A DNA stretch of 64,000 nt from Cryobacterium sp. Y11. Lineage in GTDB: Bacteria; Actinomycetota; Actinomycetes; Actinomycetales; Microbacteriaceae. The notes below the pieces were generated by a model. It was not told where the DNA came from, did no database searches, and saw only the letters and a program-made list of their open reading frames with translations. Both the position numbers and the translations under genes were made by a program. This document shows positions 41,770-51,401 of the stretch, piece after piece (the first letter of the stretch is position 1; each line of letters starts with the position of its first letter). The stretch is from positions 186,001 through 250,000 of the forward strand of contig NZ_PJJO01000059.1 of NCBI RefSeq assembly GCF_002929535.1, in the 5' to 3' direction.

Positions 41770-44076
41770 TTAGGCGAAGGCTGCGGGGAGGGGGGACTGG
41801 TGACGGGTGCGCATCTCCGAGAGGGGGGCGGTGAAGACGTCTTGCACTTCGAGTGCGTGCAGGGTGTTGTCGGTTACGCCGATGCGCAGCACGGGGACGT
41901 AGCGGCCGGCGCAGAGGCCGAGGAACTTCACGTCGTCTTCGCGGGGCACTGACACGATGACGCGACCGGCCGACTCCGAGAATAGGGCAGTGGATGCGTC
42001 CACCCCGTCGCGCCCGCAAATGTCACCCAGCCAGACCCGCGCGCCCACACCGAAGCGCATCACGGCTTCGGCCAGGGCCTGGGCGAGCCCGCCCTCGCTC
42101 AAGTCGTGGGCGCTGTCGATGAGGGCTTCCTTCGACGCGGCATGCAGCAGTCCGGCGAGGGCCTTCTCCCGACCGAGATCCACGATCGGCGGACGACCGC
42201 CGAGGTGGTTGTGCACGACACCGGCCCAGGCCGAGCCGTCCAGTTCGAGGCGGGTCTCGCCGAGCAGGTAGATGTTGTGTCCGTCGTCCTGCCAGCCGCT
42301 CGGGATGCGGCGGGCGACGTCGTCGATGACGCCGAGCACGGCCACGACCGGGGTGGGGTGAATCGGCTGATCGCCGGTCTGGTTGTAGAACGAGACGTTG
42401 CCGCCGGTGACGGGAATTTCCAGCTCCAGGCATCCGTCGGCGAGGGCCGTTACGGCCTCACGGAACTGCCACATGACCTCGGGGTTTTCGGGGGAGCCGA
42501 AGTTAAGGCAGTCGCTGACGCCGGCCGGCACGGCGCCGGTCGCCGCAACGTTGCGGTACGCCTCGGCCAGGGCAAGCTGGGCGCCGCGGTACGGGTCGAG
42601 TTGGCAGTAACGGCCATTCGCGTCGGTGGCGATGGCAAAGCCGAGTCCGCTCTCCTCGTCGATACGGATCATTCCGCCGTCGTCGGGAAAGGCCAGAGCA
42701 GTGTTGCCCTGAACGTAGTGGTCGTACTGGTCGGTGATCCAGCTCGGGTCGGCCAGGTTGGGCGAGCCCAGCAGGTCGAGAAACTGCTCGCGCAGGGTCT
42801 TGCCGTCAAGCGCACGGGGTAGAACGGAGGCGGTGTCGGCCTGCAGGGCGTCGATCCAGGTCGGGTAGGCGAGGGGACGCTCGTAGACCGGACCATCGAC
42901 GGCGACGGTGCGCGGCAGCACGTTGACGATTTCTTCGCCGTGCCAGTTGATGATGAGGCGGCCGGTGTCGGTGACCTCGCCGAGCACGCTGGTTTCGACA
43001 TCCCACTTCGTCGTGACGGCGAGAAAACCCTCGAGCTTCTCGGGCGTGACGATCGCCATCATACGTTCTTGGCTCTCGCTCATCAGAATCTCTTCAGCGG
43101 TGAGCGTGGGGTCGCGCAGCAGCACCTTCTCGAGCTCGATGAACATGCCACCGTCGCCGTTGGAGGCGAGTTCGCTGGTCGCGCAGCTAATTCCGGCCGC
43201 ACCGAGGTCTTGAATGCCCTCAACGAGCTTGCCCGCAAACAATTCAAGGCAGCACTCGATCAGTACCTTCTCGGCGAATGGGTCACCCACCTGCACGGCG
43301 GGGCGCTTGGTCGGCCCGCCGGCGCTGAACGTGTCAGAGGCAAGAATCGATGCCCCGCCAATGCCGTCGCCGCCGGTTCGGGCACCAAAGAGAATCACCT
43401 TGTTGCCGACGCCGCGGGCATTGGCCAGGTGCAGGTCTTCGTGCCGCAGCACGCCGACAGAGAGCGCGTTGACGAGCGGATTGCCCTGGTAGACCCGGTC
43501 GAACACGGTTTCGCCGCCGATGTTGGGCAGACCGAGGCAGTTGCCGTAGAAGCTGATGCCGCTGACGACGCCGTGCACGACGCGGGCGGTGTCGGGATCA
43601 TCAATCGAGCCGAAACGGAGGGCATCCATCACGGCAACCGGACGGGCACCCATCGAGATGATGTCGCGCACGATGCCGCCGACGCCGGTCGCGGCGCCCT
43701 GGAACGGTTCAATGTACGAGGGGTGGTTGTGCGATTCGATCTTGAACGTGACCGCCCAGCCCTCGCCGACGTCGAGCACACCGGCGTTTTCGCCCATGCC
43801 GACCATGAGGTTTTTCTTCATGGCGGGGGTGACCTTGTCGCCAAACTGGCGCAGGTACATCTTCGAGCTCTTATAGGAGCAGTGCTCGCTCCACATCACC
43901 GAGTACATGGCGAGCTCACCTGACGTCGGGCGGCGGCCCAGAATTTCGCGAATCTTCGCGTACTCGTCGGCCTTGAGCCCGAGCGCGCCGTAGGGCTGCT
44001 CCTTCTCGGGCGTGGCAATAGCGTTGGAAACGGTGTCGGCGGCGCCGCGGGAAGAAGTATTGGAAACAGCGGTCAC
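41770..44076 (-). CDS. purL: Phosphoribosylformylglycinamidine synthase subunit PurL
   Basis: The 768-residue small-type PurL has [15 protein letters not shown] near the N-terminus (active-site His), [66 protein letters not shown], and ATP sites in the second half ([43 protein letters not shown]). It works with PurQ and PurS to aminate FGAR. The GTG start (44074-44076) has GGGGAG upstream. Its partners purQ-purS lie 16 kb away at 60162-61141 on the same strand, separated by accessory genes. Confidence 0.95.
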   Translation of the reverse strand: MTAVSNTSSRGAADTVSNAIATPEKEQPYGALGLKADEYAKIREILGRRPTSGELAMYSVMWSEHCSYKSSKMYLRQFGDKVTPAMKKNLMVGMGENAGVLDVGEGWAVTFKIESHNHPSYIEPFQGAATGVGGIVRDIISMGARPVAVMDALRFGSIDDPDTARVVHGVVSGISFYGNCLGLPNIGGETVFDRVYQGNPLVNALSVGVLRHEDLHLANARGVGNKVILFGARTGGDGIGGASILASDTFSAGGPTKRPAVQVGDPFAEKVLIECCLELFAGKLVEGIQDLGAAGISCATSELASNGDGGMFIELEKVLLRDPTLTAEEILMSESQERMMAIVTPEKLEGFLAVTTKWDVETSVLGEVTDTGRLIINWHGEEIVNVLPRTVAVDGPVYERPLAYPTWIDALQADTASVLPRALDGKTLREQFLDLLGSPNLADPSWITDQYDHYVQGNTALAFPDDGGMIRIDEESGLGFAIATDANGRYCQLDPYRGAQLALAEAYRNVAATGAVPAGVSDCLNFGSPENPEVMWQFREAVTALADGCLELEIPVTGGNVSFYNQTGDQPIHPTPVVAVLGVIDDVARRIPSGWQDDGHNIYLLGETRLELDGSAWAGVVHNHLGGRPPIVDLGREKALAGLLHAASKEALIDSAHDLSEGGLAQALAEAVMRFGVGARVWLGDICGRDGVDASTALFSESAGRVIVSVPREDDVKFLGLCAGRYVPVLRIGVTDNTLHALEVQDVFTAPLSEMRTRHQSPLPAAFA

Positions 44077-44160
44077 GTGTGGAATTCTCCCCGAGATAGC
44101 GGATGCTTGACCCGCCAAGTCTACCGGTCGCCTCGCTACGCCGACATCGGCATGACGAAA

Positions 44161-44194
44161 GGGCGGGTCGGATGCCGAAGCACCCGACCCGCCC
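44161..44194 (-). terminator. Rho-independent-like terminator after the oligopeptide ABC operon
   Basis: A 14-bp GC-rich stem with one G:T pair (GGGCGGGTCGG...CCGACCCGCCC) and a short loop. Read on the minus strand it is followed by TTTCGTC. It sits between the end of the binding-protein gene (44218) and the start of purL (44076), so it would isolate purL from the transporter operon. Confidence 0.75.
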
Positions 44195-44217
44195 TGTTGG
44201 GTTTAGTGGGTCAGCCC

Positions 44218-45921
44218 CTACTTCTCCCAACCCATGTTCTCGACGGGTTGCACCCCGAAGAGGTCCAAGCCAACGTAGGGCTCGGGCGTGAGGTTCGCGA
44301 GGCCGTCCTTGACGGTCCAAATTTCTGGTCCGTTGTACAGCGGGAAGATGCCCCAGGTCTCGGCCATGATCTCGGCCTCGAGCTTCATCGCCTGGACCGT
44401 CTGCGCCTCGGGGTCAGAGATCGTCTCGAGCTCCTCGTGAATCTTCGTGTCGATCTCGGGAGTTCCCGTTCCTGAGAGGTTTAGCCCACTGTCGGAGCAG
44501 TAGATCTGGCAGAACCAAGCCGCACCGAAGGGGTCAGAGGCACTGAATCGTAGCGAAAAAATGTCCCAGTTCTTCGTGGTGTAATCGGTGGAGAAGTCCT
44601 GAGGTGAACGCGTGTCGATGGTGACAGCAAAACCGGCGGCCTTCAGCTGCTGCTGCAAAGCCTTGGCGCTAGCCTCCTGCACCGGGTCGTCGCTGAAGAT
44701 GGGGTAGGTCACCGCAAGTGCGACGCCATCCTTCTCGCGAATTCCGTCCTCGCCTTCGACCCAGCCGGCCTCGTCGAGCAGTACCTTGGCGCCTTCGAGG
44801 TCAAACTTGTAGCCTGCCTCTTCGAGCGCGTTGACGTAGTCGGGCTGGAAGGTGTACAGCGTGAAGGAACCAGCGGGATCTTCTTCGTAGTTCAGACCGT
44901 TCCACACGACCTTCTTCTGCTGCTCCACATCAATGGCCATGAAGAATGCCTTGCGCACATTGATGTCTTGGAACTGTGGCTTGTCGGCGTCAACCTGCAA
45001 AAGCGTATTGGCTGTCTGCTGAGCCCGGTAGGTTACGACACCCTCCATGTCCTTGACCTGCTCGAGGCGGTCCTTGGTGTTGGTGCTCGTCATGTCGATC
45101 TCGCGGTTTTTGAAAGCGTTAATCTCTGCTGCGCGGTCCAGCTGACGAAAGGTCACCTTGTCGAGCAGTGGCTTCTCGCCCCACCAATTTTCGTTGGGCT
45201 CAAACACCACGGTTCCACCGTTGATGTCGAAGTTGCTGAGCTTGTACGGCCCGGCACCCCACTCGGCATGCGGCTCGTCAATGTAGCCCTCGTTGAAGAT
45301 TTCGGGTGTGTTCACATGGGGGTTCAGCACAGTGGTGAAGAGCATCTGGGGCCACGCAAATTCACCCTTGAACGTGACGACGGCCTGCTTATCGGTTTCG
45401 CCCTTGGTGACCGACTCGATCTCCTTGTAACCGTCGGTGGCATTGGGACTGTAGCCCTCTTCGTAGGAACGGTTGGCGATCCAGGTTGCCTCGAACGCTG
45501 TCCAGTCGATGGGTGTGCCATCGTTCCAGACTGCGTCAGCGTTGATGGTGAAGTTGACGAAGGTCTTGCCGTCCGCGGTGCCGAATTCCCAGGCGTCGAG
45601 GTAGGCATCGTTCTTGTAGGGAGTGCCATCCTCTTCCATGAGCAGAATCTGTGGCGTGTACCACGTAGCGAGGCGCGAGGTGTCCGCGCTCGCGTCGCCG
45701 TTGAGGGGGTTCATCTGCGGGGTGATCTCCGTGATCGGGAAGACCACCTCGCCACCCTGCTGCAGGTTCTCGCGTGGTTGGGGATTATAGTCAGCTGACG
45801 AAACCGCAATGATGCTTTCGTCCTCGTTGCCGGTGTCACCTCCCGCGGTGCAACCGCTGATACCGAGGGTGAGAACACCGCCCAGTGCGACAATTCCAAG
45901 TAACTTTCTGTGCTTATTCAT
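44218..45921 (-). CDS. Peptide/nickel-type ABC transporter substrate-binding lipoprotein
   Basis: The 567-residue family-5 solute-binding protein has a lipoprotein signal (ISGC, Cys24) and the DppA/OppA-type pattern: GGEVVFPITEITPQMNPLNGDAS, VNFTINADAVWNDGTPIDWTAFEATW, GAGPYKLSNFDINGGTVVFEPNENWWGEKP, VRKAFFMAIDVEQ. It binds oligopeptides or related ligands outside the membrane. It is last in the order permease-permease-ATPase-binding protein, 97 nt after the ATPase gene with its own AAGGAAC ribosome site. Base composition and motif content differ from the flanking housekeeping genes. Confidence 0.92.
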   Translation of the reverse strand: MNKHRKLLGIVALGGVLTLGISGCTAGGDTGNEDESIIAVSSADYNPQPRENLQQGGEVVFPITEITPQMNPLNGDASADTSRLATWYTPQILLMEEDGTPYKNDAYLDAWEFGTADGKTFVNFTINADAVWNDGTPIDWTAFEATWIANRSYEEGYSPNATDGYKEIESVTKGETDKQAVVTFKGEFAWPQMLFTTVLNPHVNTPEIFNEGYIDEPHAEWGAGPYKLSNFDINGGTVVFEPNENWWGEKPLLDKVTFRQLDRAAEINAFKNREIDMTSTNTKDRLEQVKDMEGVVTYRAQQTANTLLQVDADKPQFQDINVRKAFFMAIDVEQQKKVVWNGLNYEEDPAGSFTLYTFQPDYVNALEEAGYKFDLEGAKVLLDEAGWVEGEDGIREKDGVALAVTYPIFSDDPVQEASAKALQQQLKAAGFAVTIDTRSPQDFSTDYTTKNWDIFSLRFSASDPFGAAWFCQIYCSDSGLNLSGTGTPEIDTKIHEELETISDPEAQTVQAMKLEAEIMAETWGIFPLYNGPEIWTVKDGLANLTPEPYVGLDLFGVQPVENMGWEK

Positions 45922-46018
45922 ACCGTTCCTTACTGTGTAGGTCTGGACGTGGGAAGACTGATTTCGGCTAAAAACCTTGGCACCCGAACGGTGGCACGGC
46001 TCACTCCGCGCAGACGTT

Positions 46019-48079
46019 CTATCTGAAGTGACATGCGTTGCGATGAGCGTTCTCTGGCCCGGTCAATGGCGGCACTTCGCCGAGACAACGTGCCTGTTTC
46101 TCTGGTGGCAAAACCTTGAAAAGCTGGCACCTACTGGCGAAGGAGCAGCCACCAACTTGATCGGTGGCGCTTGCCAGATCGCCACTGAGCACGATGCGTT
46201 CGCGGGTGCGCTCAACGTCCGGATCCGGGATGGGAATCGCAGAGAGCAACGCCTGCGTATAGGGATGCTGTGGATCTTCAAATATCTCGTCGACGCTGCC
46301 ATGCTCAACGAAAGCTCCGAGATACATGACGGCCACTCGATCGGCGATATGCCGAACGACGGAGAGGTCGTGCGCGACGAAAAGATAGGACAGGCCCAGC
46401 TTGGCCTTGAGCTCATCGAGCAGGTTGATCACGCCGGCCTGGATGGAAACATCGAGTGCCGAGACGGGTTCATCAAGCACCACAATCTTGGGGCTGGTGG
46501 CCAAGGCTCTGGCGATACCGATGCGTTGGCGTTGGCCTCCCGAGAACGCGGACGGAAAACGGTTGCTGTGCGTTGGATCGAGGCCGACCAAGTCCATCAG
46601 CTCATCGACACGCGTTTCGCTCCCAGCTTTCTTGGTCCCGATCGCACGTAACGGCTCGGCGATGATATCGGCCACCGTCATGCGCGGGTCGAGAGCGCCC
46701 ATCGGGTCTTGAAACACGATTTGGATGTCACGCCGCAGCGTGCGCTCGGCGTGACCGCCACGCACGTCGGCGACGCTCGTTCCGCCGAGGAGGATGTCGC
46801 CGTCGACCTGTTCGACCAGATCCATGATTTGCAGTAGCGTAGTGGTCTTGCCGCAACCCGATTCGCCGACGATGGCCATCGTCTCGCCCTCGCGAATGTC
46901 AAACGATATTCCGCGGATTGCATGGACTTCCCCGACCTTGCGTTTGAGGAACGCCCCCTTCATCAGGGGAAAGGTCTTGGTTAAATTACGTACTTCGAGT
47001 GTCACCGGCCGATCCTCACGGGGTACGCCCGCTAGCGCGCGCTCGGGGATGTCTGGCACCGGAAACACGGGGTGCCCATCGATAAGGCCACCATCAGTAA
47101 TTTCGTGTGAACGTATGCAGGCAGTTTTGTGTTCGCCCACCTCATCGTTGTCAACGCTCACGAGATCGGGTTCGCGCGTGTGGCAGGCATCGATAGCGAT
47201 TGGACAGCGCGTCGCGAATGGGCAGGCATCCGGAAGATTTATCAGCAGCGGCGGGTTTCCCTTGACCGGTATGAGGGGTTGTTTCTCCGCTTTGTCGACC
47301 CGGGGGATCGCGCCAAGGAGGCCAATGGAGTACGGCATGCGCGTGCGGTGGAAGAGCTCGTGCACGGGAGCCTTCTCGACCGGCTTGCCCGCATACATCA
47401 CCAGCACATCGTCCGCGGTCTTAGCAACGACCCCCATGTCGTGAGTGATCATGATGACGGCGGCACCGGTCTCGCTCTGGGCTTTGGCGATCAGGTCGAG
47501 AATCTGGGCCTGGATTGTCACATCGAGGGCGGTTGTCGGCTCATCGGCGATGATCAGTTTCGGCTTGTTGGCCATCGCGATCGCGATCACCACGCGCTGG
47601 CGCATCCCGCCTGAGAACTCGTGGGGGAATGACTTCATGCGCCCTTCGGGATTGGGAAGCCCCACGGTCTCGAGCAGTTCGACGGCACGAGCCCACGCTG
47701 CACGCTTCGACAGCTTGCGATGAACGGTGAGCGCCTCAATAAGCTGGTCACCAATGCTGAAGACCGGGGTGAGCGACGACAGCGGGTCTTGAAAGATCAT
47801 CGCCAAACCGTTGCCCCGAATCGCGGAGAGCTGCTTGTCAGACTTGCCGAGTAGCTCCTGGCCGTCGAAGGTGATTGATCCAGAGACCCGAACGTTCTCG
47901 TCTAGCAGCCCCATGATCGCCAACGACGTGACCGACTTGCCCGAGCCAGACTCGCCGACAATGCCGAGTGTGCGACCCGCCTCGAGGTCGAATGAGATGC
48001 CGCGCACGGCGTCTACGGTGCCCGTCTCCGAAGGGAAGCTGACCTTGAGGTCGCGAACAGAAAGCAATGCGTTGGTCAT
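46019..48079 (-). CDS. Fused oligopeptide ABC transporter ATPase (two nucleotide-binding domains, DppD-DppF type)
   Basis: The 686-residue protein has two complete ABC ATPases in tandem. Domain 1 has Walker A GIVGESGSGKS, signature FSGGMRQR and Walker B IIADEPTTALD; domain 2 starts near residue 350, with AIVGESGCGKTT, FSGGQRQR and VVLDEPVSALD. Each ends with an oligopeptide-transporter C-terminal segment (PDACPFATRCP; GGCSFASRCQLF). It replaces the separate DppD and DppF subunits. It overlaps the upstream permease gene by 4 nt (ATGA). Confidence 0.94.
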   Translation of the reverse strand: MTNALLSVRDLKVSFPSETGTVDAVRGISFDLEAGRTLGIVGESGSGKSVTSLAIMGLLDENVRVSGSITFDGQELLGKSDKQLSAIRGNGLAMIFQDPLSSLTPVFSIGDQLIEALTVHRKLSKRAAWARAVELLETVGLPNPEGRMKSFPHEFSGGMRQRVVIAIAMANKPKLIIADEPTTALDVTIQAQILDLIAKAQSETGAAVIMITHDMGVVAKTADDVLVMYAGKPVEKAPVHELFHRTRMPYSIGLLGAIPRVDKAEKQPLIPVKGNPPLLINLPDACPFATRCPIAIDACHTREPDLVSVDNDEVGEHKTACIRSHEITDGGLIDGHPVFPVPDIPERALAGVPREDRPVTLEVRNLTKTFPLMKGAFLKRKVGEVHAIRGISFDIREGETMAIVGESGCGKTTTLLQIMDLVEQVDGDILLGGTSVADVRGGHAERTLRRDIQIVFQDPMGALDPRMTVADIIAEPLRAIGTKKAGSETRVDELMDLVGLDPTHSNRFPSAFSGGQRQRIGIARALATSPKIVVLDEPVSALDVSIQAGVINLLDELKAKLGLSYLFVAHDLSVVRHIADRVAVMYLGAFVEHGSVDEIFEDPQHPYTQALLSAIPIPDPDVERTRERIVLSGDLASATDQVGGCSFASRCQLFKVLPPEKQARCLGEVPPLTGPENAHRNACHFR

Positions 48080-48996
48080 GCTCGCCCTCCAGCGGCCGAA
48101 GTCGGGTCGAGCGCGTCCCGCAGGCCGTCAGCGACCAGCGCCATCGAGACGGTGAGTAGCGTGAGCGCGGCGGCAGGAAAATAGAACAACCACGGTGCGC
48201 TGGTGATGGTGTTTGCACCGGAGCCAATCAGTGAACCGAGCGAGACATCCGGGATTTTGACACCGAAGCCGAGGAACGAAAGACCGGTCTCGGTCATCAC
48301 TGCGGCAACCACACCTAGAGTGAAGTTGATCACCAGAAGCGACCCAATGTTGGGCAGCATGTGGCGCAGCACGATCTTCATACCCGGCACGCCCATATAG
48401 CGGGCGGCGTGTACATACTCTCGTTCACGCAGTGAGAGCGCCATCGTCCAGATCACGCGAGCGGGAAAGAACCACCCGATGAGAATCATGATGAGTGAAA
48501 TAATGCGCCAGTCTCCACCAGAACTGTTGGAGAACATCGCCAGCAGCAGGAACGTGGGCACGACCATCAAAAAGTGAATGAGCAGCAGTGTGAGCCGCTC
48601 GAACATGCCGCTGAAGTATGCGGCCGCGGTGCCAACCACTGCGGAGATTACGGTGGTTCCTACCGAGACTGCGACGGCGATCATGAGTGAGCGTTGCAGG
48701 CCGATTGCCACCTGGGCGAAGGTGTCGTTGCCTGCGCTCGTGGTGCCAAGCCAGTGTTCGCCGCTCGGCGGCTCACCGAGGTTGAGAAAATCGAGCTCAA
48801 TGTGGTCGTAACGCGCAAGCAGGGGAGCAACGAGCGCGAACAGCACGAGGACGGCAAAGATCACGAGGCCCGCGACCGCCGGACGATTGCGCCGAAAACG
48901 CCTGGAGTAGAGCTCCCATTTCGACATCCGTTTTCTGGGAAGCCGAAGGGCAGTGGTTTCTGGACCGACGGCCGGTTGGATTGAATTTCTGGGCAT
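48076..48996 (-). CDS. Oligopeptide ABC transporter permease, DppC type
   Basis: The 306-residue protein has a cytoplasmic N-terminus (KWELYSRRFRRNRPAVAGL, the OppC_N pattern) and six spans. The EAA loop is REREYVHAARYMGVPGMKIVLRHMLPNIG. The domain DHIELDFLNLGEPPSGEHWLGTTSAGNDTFAQV is typical of DppC/OppC. It forms the channel with the gene at 48998, one nucleotide downstream of it. Confidence 0.92.
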   Translation of the reverse strand: MPRNSIQPAVGPETTALRLPRKRMSKWELYSRRFRRNRPAVAGLVIFAVLVLFALVAPLLARYDHIELDFLNLGEPPSGEHWLGTTSAGNDTFAQVAIGLQRSLMIAVAVSVGTTVISAVVGTAAAYFSGMFERLTLLLIHFLMVVPTFLLLAMFSNSSGGDWRIISLIMILIGWFFPARVIWTMALSLREREYVHAARYMGVPGMKIVLRHMLPNIGSLLVINFTLGVVAAVMTETGLSFLGFGVKIPDVSLGSLIGSGANTITSAPWLFYFPAAALTLLTVSMALVADGLRDALDPTSAAGGRA

Positions 48997-48997
48997 C

Positions 48998-49981
48998 TCA
49001 GCTCACCCGCACTCTTGGATCGAGAACAACAACGGCGATGTCGGCGAGCAGCGCGCCGATCGCGGTGAGAACCGCGCCAAACGCGGCAATCGCGACGGTT
49101 CCATGGATGTCATTCTTTGCAATGGTTTCAAGAAAGTAGCGCCCCATACCGTTCCATCCGAAAATCGACTCGGTGAGGATTGCGCCCATAAAGACGGTGG
49201 GGATTGTGAAGGCCACCTGTGTTGCGACTGGAATGAGCGAGGTGCGCAGCGCGTGCTTGCGAATGGCCTGTGCCTTGGTCAGGCCCTTGGCGCGGGCGGT
49301 ACGCACGTAGTCGGCATTGATGTTGTCGAGCAGCAGCGAACGCTGGAGAAAATGGGTGCCAGCGTAACCAATGATCACGAGTGCGATGGTCGGTAAAATG
49401 AGATGCTGCAGGGCATCGATGATGATGGGGAAGAACCCCGTAACACCCAGACTCGACGAGCCGGTGACGAAGAACACCGTCGTTCCGACCATGTTGTTGA
49501 AGCCGATCGCCAGCAGCACGATTCCGAGAGCCGCCACGACGATATTGATGTTCATCGTGACGATCGAGGTAGCCTGACCGATGCGGTCGGCAATCTTGTA
49601 CTGTCTGGACGCGGTGTACACGCCGAGGGCAATGCCCAAGACGGTGGCGAGTATCGTGGCACCAAGTACGAGCTCGGCACTCACCCACATGCGATACGCC
49701 ACTTGATCATTTACCGACTGGCCGACCGGGCTGACTCCCCAATCCCAGCCGAAGATGATGGCGGAGAACCAGCTCCACCAACGTTCCAGGAGTGGGACGG
49801 TATCGCTGAGGTTTCGTGGTTGGAGCAGTTGGACTACCTGCTCCTCTGACAGCGGTGGGCGACGTCCAACATAGTTGTTGCGCGGGTCAAGGAAGCCCCA
49901 TGCCAAAAAGTAAGTTAAATTCGTCGCGACCACGATCATGAGCATCCAGCCAGCGAAGCGACGTATCAAATACTTGATCAA
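48998..49981 (-). CDS. Oligopeptide ABC transporter permease, DppB type
   Basis: The 327-residue protein has the DppB N-terminus (MIKYLIRRFAGWMLMIVVATNLTYFLAW), six spans and the coupling loop NADYVRTARAKGLTKAQAIRKHALRTSLIPV. It ends in VVVLDPRVRVS, the usual DppB tail. It is the first gene of the operon. The start is TTG at 49979-49981, a weak start that may limit expression. Upstream lies a 390-bp region with repeated TGTGTAC words. Confidence 0.92.
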   Translation of the reverse strand: MIKYLIRRFAGWMLMIVVATNLTYFLAWGFLDPRNNYVGRRPPLSEEQVVQLLQPRNLSDTVPLLERWWSWFSAIIFGWDWGVSPVGQSVNDQVAYRMWVSAELVLGATILATVLGIALGVYTASRQYKIADRIGQATSIVTMNINIVVAALGIVLLAIGFNNMVGTTVFFVTGSSSLGVTGFFPIIIDALQHLILPTIALVIIGYAGTHFLQRSLLLDNINADYVRTARAKGLTKAQAIRKHALRTSLIPVATQVAFTIPTVFMGAILTESIFGWNGMGRYFLETIAKNDIHGTVAIAAFGAVLTAIGALLADIAVVVLDPRVRVS

Positions 49982-50047
49982 GAGCTTGTCTTTCTGCAGT
50001 GAAAGCGCGTGTCAGGATCGCCGACGCCACGTTGAGTCAGTTTGCGG

Positions 50048-50122
50048 TGTGTACCCATGCGCTCGCCATTTGTGTACGGCGTGTTGACATGTGTAAAAGT
50101 TTTGTATCACCACAGTGTGTAC
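50048..50122. promoter_or_regulatory. Cluster of TGTGTAC repeats in the dpp-rsgA divergent region
   Basis: TGTGTAC occurs at 50048-50054, 50071-50077 and 50116-50122, with TGTGTAA at 50090-50096: four direct repeats in 75 bp, spaced 23, 19 and 26. The 49982-50372 gap between divergent genes is otherwise free of convincing ORFs. The cluster looks like a multi-site regulator region; the binder is unknown. Confidence 0.5.
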
Positions 50123-50372
50123 CTACAGTGTGCCACGTCTGGTGTCTGTGGCGTTAGTCGATGACGGCCACCGCGTCTTTTGAAGGTCATCAACGCGATC
50201 GCGAGCAAGGTGCCTCAGTAGACCCCGATGCGCTACGGTTTCAGTCACTTTGCACGCAGTCGCTATCTAACCGGTGGCGCCGCAAATTTATGCGATGCCA
50301 GCCTTATCGGCCGTGGCCGACAGCCATAGCGTCGTCCGCTGGAGTTCGACGTTTACGGGGTGGGAGTACGAA

Positions 50373-51401
50373 ATGGCACGGGATAGCTTGGTTGATTGCT
50401 TTGGACCGCTCGGGTGGACCGCAAGCGACGATGCCACATTTATAGGGAGTCACCCTGGAGCAGTCCTGGCTCGGGTCGTCATCGTACATAGCAACCGAGC
50501 TGAGGTAGCACTTTCCGGTGGGTTGGTGAACGAAGATACCCATCTTGCGACCGGTTTAAATTTTACGCCAGTTGCTGGTGATTGGGTGGCTGTCACGAAC
50601 GGCCAGATCGTTGCTGTGAGTGACCGGCGTACGGCTATCACTCGCCCCGACCCTGACGGGACCCGCACGCAGGTACTGGCCGCAAACGTCGACACCGTTC
50701 TGATCGTGGTTGCGATTGATCATTCGCCTAGCCTGCGTGCAATCGAGCGTCTGCAAGTCATGGCCTGGGATTCTGGTGCGATACCGTTGCTTGTTCTGAC
50801 CAAAGCTGACGCTCACGACGATCCGGAGGAAGTACTCACGTTTGTCGCACCTGTTGCAGTTGGCCTCGAAACCTTCCTGACCAGCACCCGTGACGGGCGC
50901 GGGTTGGATGCGCTCCGGGACCGAATCTCGGTCGGAACGACCACCATGTTGGGAGCGTCAGGTGCGGGAAAGACGTCTCTCCTGAATGCGATGGAGGGCA
51001 CCCATGCTGCTACGGCGGACGTACGAGGTGACGGCCAAGGCCGTCACACCACGACGACCAGGCGGCTGTACCCCATGCAAAACGGAGGCGTCATGCTCGA
51101 TGTTCCCGGCATTCGCTCTCTATCTCTGCACGCTACCGATGAGGGGATCGCCGAGACGTTCACGGAGATCGCCCAAGCCTCACAGCGGTGTCGGTTCCGC
51201 GACTGCGCACACGATGGCGATGCCGGTTGCGCCATCGCTGCTGCGGTTATTACGGGTGAGATCTCCGCTCGGCGGCTCGAGAGTTGGCGGGCTGTGCAGC
51301 GTGAATTATCCCATCAAGATCGACGACATGATCCCGCTGCCATGGCCGAGCAACAACAACGATGGAAGCAGATGACCAAAGCGAGCCGCAAGCGTCGGTG
51401 A
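50373..51401 (+). CDS. rsgA: Ribosome small-subunit-dependent GTPase A (RsgA/YjeQ-type)
   Basis: The 342-residue circularly permuted GTPase has an N-terminal OB-fold part (AVLARVVIVHSNRAEVAL... GDWVAV), then the motifs in permuted order: G4 TKAD, G1 GASGAGKTS, G2 HTTTTR, G3 DVPGIRSL. A zinc knuckle ends the conserved part (CRFRDCAHDGDAGC). RsgA checks the 30S decoding centre late in assembly. The start at 50373 is preferred because GGGAG precedes it; earlier in-frame starts at 50274 exist. It lies among exporters and a transposase-like remnant, so it may be a second, acquired copy. It ends exactly where the convergent MFS gene ends. Confidence 0.88.
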   Translation: MARDSLVDCFGPLGWTASDDATFIGSHPGAVLARVVIVHSNRAEVALSGGLVNEDTHLATGLNFTPVAGDWVAVTNGQIVAVSDRRTAITRPDPDGTRTQVLAANVDTVLIVVAIDHSPSLRAIERLQVMAWDSGAIPLLVLTKADAHDDPEEVLTFVAPVAVGLETFLTSTRDGRGLDALRDRISVGTTTMLGASGAGKTSLLNAMEGTHAATADVRGDGQGRHTTTTRRLYPMQNGGVMLDVPGIRSLSLHATDEGIAETFTEIAQASQRCRFRDCAHDGDAGCAIAAAVITGEISARRLESWRAVQRELSHQDRRHDPAAMAEQQQRWKQMTKASRKRR

